Shown: positions 22,801 to 33,222 of the stretch, one piece after another
Layout of the letters: each line of letters starts with the position of its first letter
Position numbering within the stretch: the first letter of the stretch is position 1
Position numbers and translations under genes: made by a program
Assembly (NCBI RefSeq): GCF_000005505.3
Contig: NC_016133.3
Span: forward strand, 13,330,001 to 13,394,000
Direction of reading: 5' to 3'
DNA from: Brachypodium distachyon
Lineage: Eukaryota; Streptophyta; Magnoliopsida; Poales; Poaceae
Length of the DNA: 64,000 bases
Notes under the pieces: generated by a model
Told to the model about the DNA's origin: nothing
Seen by the model: the letters and a program-made list of their open reading frames with translations, nothing else
Databases searched by the model: none

Positions 22801-25060
22801 AAATTTGACTTTCATGGACAACCTGCTGAACTCAAGCATGGCAGTGTTGTCATAGCAGCAATAACTAGTTGCACAAACACATCAAATCCTAGTGTTATGC
22901 TTGGTGCTGCCCTTGTCGCAAAGAAAGCCTGTGAATTGGGTCTTGAGGTTTGTTACTCCCTAATGTGCTCACATATTGTTATATTTTTCTGTTTTTCTCT
23001 GCCTTATGTTAACTGCGGAGCAATACTTTTCGTCAGGTGAAACCATGGGTGAAGACAAGTCTTGCCCCTGGATCTGGTGTTGTCACTAAATACTTGCTTA
23101 AGAGGTATCTTGTTGTCATTACTAGTTTTAATGGAACATGGAATTTCAGTGTGTTACATGCAATGGTATATTTGAACCTAATCTGGTGATTTCTTCATGC
23201 AGCGGCCTTCAAGAATACTTCAACAAGCAAGGATTCCATCTTGTTGGATACGGATGTACCACTTGCATTGGCAACTCTGGTGACCTTGATGAATCTGTAT
23301 CAGCTGCCATTACAGAAAATGGTATGTATAGGTTGTATGCACATTGAATATTTTTAGCTGCAAGGAGTTTGTATTATTAATTAACATTTTTTCTTGCACA
23401 GATGTTGTTGCTGCTGCTGTGTTGTCAGGCAATCGTAACTTTGAGGGTCGTGTGCACCCATTGACTCGGGCTAATTACCTTGCTTCACCACCTCTGGTTG
23501 TTGCATACGCACTTGCTGGCACTGTAAGTCCATGCCATATTCTCACACTTTGATCCTCACATAACTTTGGCTGAAGGACTTTCATGGTTAAAATATTTGT
23601 GTTATATTTGTGCTCTTGTTGCACATTACGACTTGTATTTATCAGGTCGACATTGACTTCGAGAAAGAACCCATTGGAGTTGGAAAGGATGGCAAGGAAG
23701 TTTACTTCAGGGATATATGGCCCACAACTGAAGAAATCGCACAGGTAACTGTACTGTAACTTTAATACTCCGTACTTTTCATCTCTTTGTACTTGTTGCC
23801 ATCATGCTGTTTCCTGTTGCATCACATTGGATGTTTCTATCCCAACTTAGTTCTTCTGTTAAACCAATCATAACTTAAATGATACTCTAACAGGTTGTCC
23901 AATCAAGCGTGTTGCCTGATATGTTCAAGAGCACGTATGAGGCTATAACAAAAGGCAACCCGATGTGGAATCAGCTTCCTGTTCCAGAAGCAACCCTCTA
24001 CTCATGGGATCCAAACTCCACTTACATTCATGAGCCCCCGTACTTCAAGGACATGACCATGTCCCCACCTGGCCCACATCCTGTGAAGGATGCCTACTGC
24101 TTACTGAACTTTGGTGACAGCATCACGACAGATCATATTTCACCAGCAGGCAGCATACACAAAGACAGTCCTGCTGCCAAGTTTTTACTTGAGCGCGGTG
24201 TGGACCGGAAGGACTTCAATTCGTATGGTAGCCGGCGTGGTAATGATGAAATAATGGCAAGAGGAACATTTGCAAACATCAGGATTGTGAACAAATTTTT
24301 GGGTGGAGAGGTTGGGCCCAAGACCATTCATGTTCCTAGTGGGGAGAAGCTTTCTGTTTTCGATGCGGCCACGGTATGTTACTAGTTGTGTGAATATTGT
24401 GATATCCTGTCTTCTTGTTACTATTAATATTTGCATATTAATACCCTTGGTGTTGTCTGTTGCGGTGTTACTGCAATGCAGAGATATAAGTCCGAGGGTC
24501 ATGATACTATCATTCTTGCCGGTGCTGAGTACGGGAGTGGCAGCTCTCGTGATTGGGCTGCCAAGGGACCGATGCTCCTCGTAAGTTACAGATTCAGTGC
24601 TTTATTTCAATCTTCGTATTTGGGAAACGATAGCATAAAGCATGTGCTGTTTTCAGGGTGTCAAAGCAGTGATATCGAAGAGCTTTGAGCGGATCCACCG
24701 AAGCAACTTGGTCGGGATGGGAATCATCCCACTCTGCTACAAAACTGGCGAGGACGCTGATTCACTCGGCCTTACTGGACATGAGAGGTTCACCATCAAC
24801 CTTCCTACCGACGTCAGCAAGATCCGTCCTGGTCAGGATGTGACCATCACTACTGACAACGGGAAATCCTTCAGTTGCACTCTTCGCTTTGACACAGAGG
24901 TATATACATTTTAGGAACTCGCTGGAACGTACTGTCAGCCCTGGTAACTATAGTTAGGAAATGACATTCTTGGTTGTGCTTGCAGGTGGAGCTGGCATAC
25001 TACAACCATGGAGGCATCCTCCCTTATGTCATCCGTAGCTTGGCAGGACAACAGAACTAG
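16872..25060 (+). CDS. ACO: Aconitate hydratase (aconitase), 20 exons, complete
   Basis: Interconverts citrate and isocitrate through cis-aconitate in the mitochondrial TCA cycle and cytosolic glyoxylate pathway. Exons: 16872-17136, 19450-19554, 19761-19921, 19994-20086, 20279-20464, 20562-20723, 21305-21449, 21547-21689, 22273-22329, 22414-22493, 22592-22667, 22762-22947, 23037-23104, 23203-23321, 23402-23523, 23646-23744, 23894-24373, 24482-24580, 24657-24899, 24986-25060. All borders are GT/AG, phases agree, and the product is 987 aa. Residues 1-84 form an S/R-rich mitochondrial presequence; M85 (MATSATEHAF) matches the start of cytosolic forms. The [4Fe-4S] ligands are C528 (SCTNTS), C594 and C597 ([10 protein letters not shown]). 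The swivel domain holds [12 protein letters not shown]. The sequence is nearly identical to rice aconitase as recalled. Exon 18 begins RYK where rice has LKYK, a small splice-site difference. Intron 1 (2.3 kb) contains a tandem duplication. Confidence 0.98.
17150..19407 (+). repeat. 1.1-kb tandem duplication inside aconitase intron 1
   Basis: Unit 1 (about 17150-18302) and unit 2 (about 18303-19407) are direct repeats. Both start with a CCTGCTGG block followed by GAGTCCTC-GCCTCGACCTC and end in the same 100-base stretch that finishes AGCCTTTCTTCATGGC. Differences are scattered substitutions and short indels (for example, a 60-base segment of unit 1 near 17320-17400 is shortened in unit 2). 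Exons are not part of the unit, so the protein is unaffected. Confidence 0.9.
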
Positions 25061-26471
25061 ACAAAAGCACACATCCTTCCAACCACGACGACAGAACTGC
25101 GGGCTCTTCAGCAAGCCAGCAGCATCGACGTCGAGACTTTTCATCATATAAATAAACTGAAAAATAAAGCCGCAGGAGACAGGAACCACAATCACATATC
25201 CACACCTGGAGCTGGTGTGCGGCACAGATCGATGAACAGTTTTGTCTGCTGTTTGGTTGTGATGATGAAAACTGTGAGCGTGTTTGGAACGATATTTAAT
25301 TGTGGATTAAATCGTTTGGTTGTAGTCTCTTGTAGACTGATAGCCGGGTGTACATTTCTTTCGTGCTATAGAACTGAATTGGTGTTTAGTAGTTTCCACA
25401 ATGCCTGGCCTCACATTCTTGAGTTTGCCGTACGGAGTACCAGGAAAATTGACCTTGAATAGCTTCCTCGCACAAACCATATGGTTTCAGGAAATTTTAC
25501 CTTGAACAACTGGTAAATTAGTACTTCTTCCGTTCCATAAAGATTGGCACTGTTTTAAACTAGGGCTTTGAACTAGTTCTAGTTCTAATCCGTGCCAATC
25601 TTTATGTAAAGGAGGGAGCAGTGTGCCATTTTAGATTAGTTTTCTCTTGTTCTCAGCGTGTCAAAGGATGAACCGATGATGAGAACATATATCGTGGCAT
25701 GAACAAGAACGTAAAATATTTTGAACAAGATTACCTGAAACCAATAATGTGAACATGTATTATGGCGCTTGGAACTTGATACCGAGCTCCTGAGCCATAG
25801 GAGCATAACAAAAAGCTAACAGATTTTTAGTTTCAAAAAAAAACATAACAAATTCGAACAAAGTTAACCAAAAGTATTACCCGTACAACATTTCAAATCC
25901 AAATGCGGTCTACAATTAAGAACCAAAAAGGGGACAGATTTCCCGCTGGCATATCATCGTCATCATGTGATCAGTCGCCATTACGGTTTGGTTCTGTTTG
26001 GCCAACCAGCTTGATCTGTTTTACCGTTTGGTTAAATCAAATTCGTCAGACTCTTTGTTCTGCTCTCATGGCTAATTGGCTACAACGATAAATCACGGTC
26101 GAAACACAAGGGCGCCTGCTAATGACTGCGGGGGTGTACAGTTCGTGAATCTAAGTAATCCATCATCATTGCATTAGATCCCCTGTTCGAAGCTTCAACC
26201 CTCAAATCCAGAATTCTAAACTTCTCTAGATTGGAAAAATTCGAACTGAAGTTGAAAAGCGGAACCCGGCTCTACTCGCGGACGGAATTGTGCGACCGGA
26301 CCGACCGGAGTCGGTTCCGGTTCTGGTTCCGGTTATGGTTCCAGTTCGGTCCGACGACCGACCCGACGCTTCCTTTTCTTCTTTCCCCTTTCTCTTCGAG
26401 GCTTTTCGAGGCTTCGAGCCCAGCCCCAAACAACAACCTAAACAAGGAAGAAATCATCGGCGGCGGCGGCG
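25061..26471. other. Aconitase 3' UTR and CRIPT upstream region
   Basis: The first 300 bases are a likely aconitase 3' UTR (AATAAA-like AAATAAAC at 25149, AAAATAAAG at 25161). A MITE lies at 25521-25620. Bases 26311-26350 form a short GGTTCCGGTT-type tandem repeat just before the CRIPT start, and an A-rich tract lies near 25840. No other gene is seen. Confidence 0.5.
25521..25620. mobile_element. MITE (Stowaway-like)
   Basis: The left end CTTCCGTTCCATAAAGATTGGCAC is mirrored by GTGCCAATCTTTATGTAAAGGAGG at the right, giving an inverted repeat of about 24 bases around a short core. About 100 bp in total, next to TA. Confidence 0.8.
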
Positions 26472-28773
26472 ATGGTGTGCACAAAGTGTAAGAACCCCTC
26501 CTCCCTCTCCCCATGTGCCCCGATTTCTCCCGGATCAACGGATCCTTCCACTCGATTTCGTCTATTTCTCCCCTCCGCCCTGAGATGCTTCAGGGTATGC
26601 GAGGGCCTCGCCTTCTAATCCGTGCGCGGTCTCCGTTTTGCAGGCGAGAAGAAGCTGGGGAAGGTGATCGTGCCGGACAAGTGGAAGGAGGGCGCCAGCA
26701 ACACCTTCGAGGGCGGCGGCCGCAAGATCAACGAGAACAAGCTCCTCTCCAAGAAGAACAGGTACCCGTTCACCCCCACTCAAACGCGTTCTTGTTCCTA
26801 GGTCCGTTCAGCCCAGTTAAACACGTTGTTCCTTTGACATCGAGGGCTCTAACTGGAGCGGCATCTTGCCGGTTTGTGGAGGAAGATGGTTCCTTCCCGG
26901 TCCGTGCCGGCGATCGGAATCTGGCTGGGTGGAGGATTTTGCGGAAATCGAATTTTTTTTTGAATCCCAGCGTGTGTAGATTAGGGTAATAGGTGACCTC
27001 AGCCGTTGTGACCGATCTCGCTTGCTGCATGTTCTTGGATGGCTGGATCCGTTTAACGCTAGTTCCTTAAGCTAAACTGCAACTTGTGGAAGTAAACTTA
27101 GTCTTCAGTCAAAGTTACGTGAGGATCATGTGGAAACGGGAGCAGTGCTTTTTAAAGGGCTAGAAGCACCAAAAGCTGAAGCAGAAGCCCAAACAAACAG
27201 GGCAATCAGGCTAACAATATTACCTCTGACAGTTAAACCGTCTCCCTTACCACCATTTGGGACCACAGAGTCTTCCGCAGCAGCCTTATGTACTAGGATG
27301 ATGGAACTACAGTATCCTAATGTCCGCCAACAGCATGCAAGGACTTATTGGTGTGTTGAACTTTACCACAAGATTGGCTCGTTAAGTCACGGTAGTTACA
27401 AAAGGGGCTTTAGGCAGTGTTAGAGAAAAAATGGTTATGTCGATGTTCATACTATTATTTAGGTGAACAAATCAAATGGTAACGGAGAGGGTAGGGATAG
27501 GAAAAGAAGTGCTAATTTTGTGTGTCACAAGAAGAGGTAGGTTTTATATGGATATGGAGAAGGTACCGAGGATTTCAATGGTGTCATTGGTGCCTGAACT
27601 TAATATAGGAACACTGCTTTTCTCTTCATGTTGAAGCAAGACAATCTTGAATTTTTATCGTACTATCTGATATAAATACCTGTAAGGAAGCATGGTAAAT
27701 GCCTACTTGCTGCTGGCCAAACCCAACCATCTTCCATGGTGAAGAATCGGTCTTTATTAAATGCATGGTAATAATGTTGACACAGAGTGAATAAAGGACA
27801 GGGTGCATCCGCTGTAAATGAGTTGTTAGTGGGTATGTCGCAGGAGATAACATGTACCCCTCTATTCCGATATGTAAGACGTGTTGGTAGTTCAAATTGA
27901 ATACCAGGATGTCTTACATATCGGAACAGCTGTAGTACTTGGAGAATAGATGTGCCTTGGGGTACCAGTGTGAGATGAAACATCAGCTAAAACTTGATTG
28001 GCTTACTTTAGGATGGTAGGTGGTTATTTCCACATGTTTTGGTAGTCTGGGTGTGTAAAGTGAACAGTCTCGGAGTTGAAGTGTGTTCTCCAGACTGGGG
28101 CAAGGGGTTATTTACACACAATTTTCTCTCTTACCTCTGTAGTTTCTGCCTGTTATTTTTTTTTCTTGTAAGATAATTTGAGAGGGGTCTAACTCTATGC
28201 CCTACTTGTCACCATATCAGGTGGTCTCCATATGGAAACACTAAATGTGTAATTTGCAAGCAACAGATGCACCAGGACGGAAAATACTGCCACACCTGTG
28301 CTTACTCAAAAGGTAAATAAATGTCTCATGTAGAAACAGCTTCTGCAGCTGCGGCTAGTTTTTCCCACTGCTTATCAGTTTTTGGCATGTACAATTTGCT
28401 TGCTAACCAGACGCCATGCTGTGAGCTAATTTACATTCTTGGTTAAATGCACATAACCCTGTAACCTTGTTATGCTAAAATAAAATCATAGTATCTCGCT
28501 TGCTATTTCCTCATTAAGGAACAGCCTGTACCTGTCCTCAGAATCATTTGGTTGCTGAACTTGATGCAAGTGCATTCATGTACTGCAAGAAAATAGTATT
28601 CTTGACTGAGCTTACCTTAAGAACTTCCTGTATTACGGTCATAGCATTTTAAATCAATATTATTATTGAAGCTTCCTAAATCCTGATTGTGCTATTGGCT
28701 TGTTCCAGGGGTGTGTGCAATGTGCGGGAAGCAAGTGCTGGACACGAAGCTGTACAAGCAGAGCAACGTGTGA
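26472..28773 (+). CDS. CRIPT: CRIPT family zinc-ribbon protein
   Basis: Four exons, 26472-26487, 26644-26761, 28221-28312 and 28709-28773, encode 96 aa, close to the 101 aa of animal CRIPT. The protein starts MVCTKCEKKLGKVIVPDKWK and carries four CxxC pairs: CTKC, CVIC, CHTC and CAMC, which would bind zinc. The ending LYKQSNV resembles the animal PDZ-binding tail, but that ligand role is not established in plants. In animals CRIPT binds PSD-95, and more recent work places it in the minor (U12) spliceosome; the plant role is inferred only. All splice borders are GT/AG with matching phases. Intron 2 (1.46 kb) contains a short MITE. Confidence 0.95.
27857..27937. mobile_element. Short hairpin MITE in CRIPT intron 2
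   Basis: TTCCGATATGTAAGAC and GTCTTACATATCGGAA face each other across about 25 bases, giving a compact hairpin of roughly 70 nt inside the transcribed intron. Confidence 0.75.
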
Positions 28774-29554
28774 TGCCATGCACGCTTATAAGCCATCAAT
28801 GATCCCGCTCCTAAGCCATCAAGGATAATCTTGTAGCGACCTGTCTATGTTTAACTTGTAAGATCATGTGCTCGTGATATAGCTGTGGCTGAATAGTTCT
28901 GCGTTAAGGGAAAAAACATCTACTCGTTCTAACAATTCTGTAACATTTGTCGTTGCTCTGAAATTTCAACTCCAAGCAGTTATATGCCACAGCAATGGTA
29001 TTAGTTGCAATTTCAGATTTAAGGGTTCCATTTCCCCAGGTTTTCTGTGCTTGAAACTGGGCGGCACGCCAAGGAAGGCTCCTCTTCCTTGCTCCTGCCA
29101 AATTCAGTTTCTTTTTACTTGAAACTTCATGAGTAGGCAGACAGCATTACTCGGGAAAAGCATGTGTGAGGTGATTTCATTTAGTCGGACTTTGAGCCAA
29201 AAATTTTAAATAAGAAAACAATTCGAATTTTGACTGGTTCCCAATGGAAAACGGTGAGATATCAGTGCGTGAGAGAAATTACGTACGAATCAATGATTCT
29301 TGTTGATGGTACAATTTTGAACGAACAAAGCTACTACATTACATCTCAAGATATAGTATTAACTACTACAGCCTGTGAAATGTACTACAACTTGAGACAG
29401 CATCAACTACGGCTAGATCAGCCTATGAGACTACGAAGGTTACGATACCCAGGTTAAATGGACTAATAAACCATGTGATTGCCTACTTGGGCTTATTTCT
29501 TGGCATAAATTTTCAAGAGTTAACAGTGCATCTCGATATCCGGTTCTTGCGCCT
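28774..29554. other. Convergent intergenic region between CRIPT and the coiled-coil gene
   Basis: Holds the two 3' UTRs, since both genes end here from opposite strands. No additional gene or repeat is seen. Confidence 0.5.
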
Positions 29555-32500
29555 TTAGGTCCTCTGGTTGAGCACGTGACGGAGCTGGATCTTCTGGCTC
29601 TCCATCCGGGCTTCTAGAAGCTTCGCCTTGAGGCTCTGCCTTTGGACCAGCTCCATGCAGCCTCTGAATCCTCGGTTGAGCTGACTGTTCATCGAGTCTG
29701 GTGAGCTCCATCGCTCCATGCTCGGGGAGCTCAGTCCCTCGCCCAGCCCAGCGCCCTCGGTAGGATAATACATGCCGCCATTCGATAGCCTTGTGTCCGA
29801 CGGTCGGGAGTTTATCGGCTCCACACCGTCCTCCTCGTGGATTTCACGGTTTTTCAGAGGGGAGGATCTCCAGAGCTTTGATATGGCTGACTGTTTCTTC
29901 TTGGGTAGCTGTTTCATGTCTGACAGGTATAAGTTGCTCAGGTCAATCTGCCCGTCCTCCGAATCGTTCCCACTCGTCCAGGAAATTCTGTCACAGATCT
30001 TGTTCACTGAAGGTTCGCTTCCGTTTCCGTTCCGCGAGAAGCTTGAACCCTGCAGATCTTCATGGCTTGTAGTCTCCCAGCTGCTGCCATCTTCTGTTTC
30101 GCTGTCATCGCAGTGACTTCTACTTGAGTACAGTTTAGTTGGGTTCTCTAGGAATATATCGGCCATTGGGTTAGCTCCTTGGATTTCTGATTCGTGTACT
30201 GAAGAGCTGTGCTGCTTAAAGCATGGTTCACTCTCCTTATTCTCAGGCTCTTCGCTCGGACGTAGCTCCTCGAATATGGCTAGTATGTCCTCTGATGCTG
30301 CTGGTGGCTCATACTTAAATTCAACCTCCTGTTCCCTGACCGATCCAATTTCCCGCAAAATGATCTCTGCCTCTCGTACTATAGTGCTGTCTCCATTGGC
30401 ATGACCAAAAGAGGCAACAAAGGCCTCAACATCCTGTTGCAGTTTACTCAATTGATCAAATTTGGCTTCAAGAGTAAGTCTTGCATCAACAAGTTTCATC
30501 TGCACCCGCTCTTCACGCCACACCTCAGCCATCTGTAGCAATTTTCTGTCCTCATCCACTTCCTCCCGCAGTTTCACCGAGTCCCGCTTCATGGCTTCAA
30601 TCTCGGATTTGTGTTCCTCAACCTCCCTCACAAGCTTGTTGCACACCTCTTCGGTGATTTCCCGTGTCTTCCTCTCATTGTCATACTCCTGCAACAGATT
30701 ATTTGCTGCCATTTTGACCTCCTTCAACTCATCAACAAGCTTCATGTTAATTGTCTCTAGTTGCCTCCGGTTCTTCTTTTCATGGTCGAGGTCTGCCTTC
30801 ATATCTTCAAGAATGGATTGAACCTTCTTGTGTTCTCTCTTCCTCCAAGCTGCTTTCTCCTCCCTCAGTTTGTCAAACAAGCGTTCGAGTTGCTTCTTAG
30901 CAGAAAGCCGCTGGGCTTCTAGCTCGCCCACCCTATCTTGTGCCCGCTGAAGCTCCATCTGGAGACTATCAGTATGACTTTCCACTTGCGGTTTATCCAT
31001 GAGATTAAGTTGGCCAGCAATCACATAGGTACTATCCAATTCAAGCCCCTTTCCACTCTCAGACTCCCACTTTGTTGCATTCTCTATGCTCGTAATAGGC
31101 ATCACAGCTGAGGCAAGCTGAAGCTGGACATACAAAATCAAATTAAATGTACTGAATTAATTTACAGCATAGCACACATAACACCAGTTTAGGTGCACGT
31201 ATGTTCTAGCTTTACCTCGTGGAGTTCTCCACTGTTACGCTCCAAGACAGAATTGGGACTCGAAGTCTCAATCTTGAGACCATGTCGGCGACCAAGATGA
31301 TCCTTCCTGAGAAGCTGGACTTGTAGATGTCTTGGTATGTGCTGTCATACAAGTCAATGCGCCAACAAGTGAGTACAGGGCAGATAAGTTGCCAACAAGC
31401 AGTGAATAACCATTGTTCATCCTCATCTGCTCACAGTATCTAAACAGAATTGCTACATAAGTAACTAAGACAATGCATCATGCCAATAAACCTTCCACTG
31501 TTTTGTGTCAGTCATATTATTCACCAAACCTGAGCAAGGGCAGTTTCATACAGCATCATAGGTCGAAATAAAATCAGCACCAGCCAACAAACTGATATCC
31601 AAAAGTCAAGACAGTTCAGAATCAAAACACGCATTTGTTGCTCACTGAATCGGTTGCAGCTACTGCATGGCTGGCGACTATAACCTCTGTAGAAATGTTC
31701 TCGGAATCCAATTATAACTAGTACTAGTTTTACAGTAAAGTCTAAACCACCTAGTTAGGTGATAGCAACTCCACTAAGCACCCAATAAAGCGACGAGGCT
31801 CCCAGTAAAACACGTGGAGACAAACGGATAACTCTCCTGCATGAAGAACCTTGCAAGGACAAACGTACACTGCGATTCAATGCCGAGCCCGGGCCCCACT
31901 AGTAGATGTAGGTGCGGAGGAGGAAAGGGGGGGAGGAGATCACATGAGCAAGATTAGCTCACAAGGAACGCGCCCATGGCCGAGCGGCCAATAAATGTCC
32001 TCAGATTAGCCCCCAACGATCGATCGCAACACCAATAAATGCGGGGATCTATGCTTCGATTTGGAAGCGCCAGGACGGCGCAACGGCCGGCTGCCAATTA
32101 ACTGCTGCCCGCCCGCCACGGGCGAGAGCAACGGACGGACGGACGGTGGTACGTATACTACGGTGGTGCACGAGCTAGCCGCGCTTTAATGCTGGCATTG
32201 GCGATTTGCCCCAGATTCGCGCCTCAGATTAGCATTACCGCCCGGGGGCTAAGCGAAAATTTTAGCGGTAAACCAGGTAGATTAGCGCCTAGAGTTTCAA
32301 GCATTCTGGATGTGTCCGGGGAAGGATGGTGGTTTACCTCGAGGCCGACGGGGTTGCTGGAAGCTCCGCGCTCGGCGGCGGCGGGATCCTGCTCCGGCGG
32401 CCGCAGCCGCCACACCGCGGCCGCGAGCCGCCTCACAGACGCCGCCTTGTCTTCCTCGCTGTCCCGGACGGTCCACCGAAGCTTGGGAGTGCTGGGCCCG

Positions 32501-32616
32501 CCGCGGCGAGCGGAGGAAGGCGCGGCGGATGCAGGGGGCGCGATGGGGGTTTTGAGGAGGCGGCGGATGCGGCGGCGGGTGGTCGCGGGGGCGCGGAGCG
32601 AGGCGGAGAGCGGCAT
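29555..32616 (-). CDS. Coiled-coil protein, BRANCHLESS TRICHOME-like / At1g50660 family
   Basis: Three exons on the minus strand, 32338-32616, 31216-31314 and 29555-31123, encode 648 aa; all are in phase 0 with GT/AG borders. The first in-frame ATG is at 32616 (MPLSASLRAPATTRRRIRR). Residues 1-93 are basic and proline-rich, with a VRRLAAAVWRL block typical of the family. Residues 177-363 form a long coiled coil including LEAQRLSAKKQLERLFDKL, REHKKVQ, EEVCNKLVREVEEHK and MLQ-like KLLQMAEVWREERVQMKLVD. The acidic and serine-rich middle is poorly conserved, and the tail KAKLLEARMESQKIQLRHVL is the family signature. Related Arabidopsis proteins influence trichome branching or are uncharacterised; the exact function here is unknown. 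Antisense GC-rich frames over exon 1 are not real. Confidence 0.88.
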
Positions 32617-33222
32617 TGCGGGGGGAGGAGGCAGGCTAGGGTTGCGGCGGTGGCGCGGGCATGGGGATCCCGGAGAGCCGTTGGCGGCGGCGGCGGCGAG
32701 AGAGGGAGAGTGAAGCGACGGGAATGGGGGAAGGGAGGGAGAGGAATTATGGAGGACGGAGAGCAGAGGCACGGATTTTTTTGGGGACTTGTAAGGAAGG
32801 TGGAATTAATGACGACAAAGGGAGGTTTTATCGCTTTACAAAAAACAACCCCACAACAAAGAGGAGGGCTGTTTTTTCCTTTTGAAGGAAAGAGAGGGGC
32901 TGTTTTGTATTGCACGTGAAGGACGCTTTTCTTTTCTTTTCTTTTTGTTGCCTTCTGAGGAGTGTGGTAAAGGAAAAGGAGCACTAATAAAACACTGAAA
33001 ACAGATTTGGTAAAGAAAAACGGGAAATATACAGCCCTAACGTTCGCTCGTTGGCTGTGTTGCGCGACGGTGCTGCGCGCGTGGGCTGTGCTGCCGGTGC
33101 CGTGAGACGAGTCTTGTGGCAGTGCGTGCATGCAAAATTTGCATGCGAATCTGCTTGCTTGCATGTCCATGCATTCTTTCTTTTTTTTAAACTTGCATGT
33201 GCATGCGTTCATTTTTAATGTA

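Noticed and set aside
32433..33212. Long open frame antisense to the coiled-coil gene and overlapping its exon 1
   Set aside because: GC-rich shadow of exon 1 plus promoter sequence; proline/alanine-biased and no family match.
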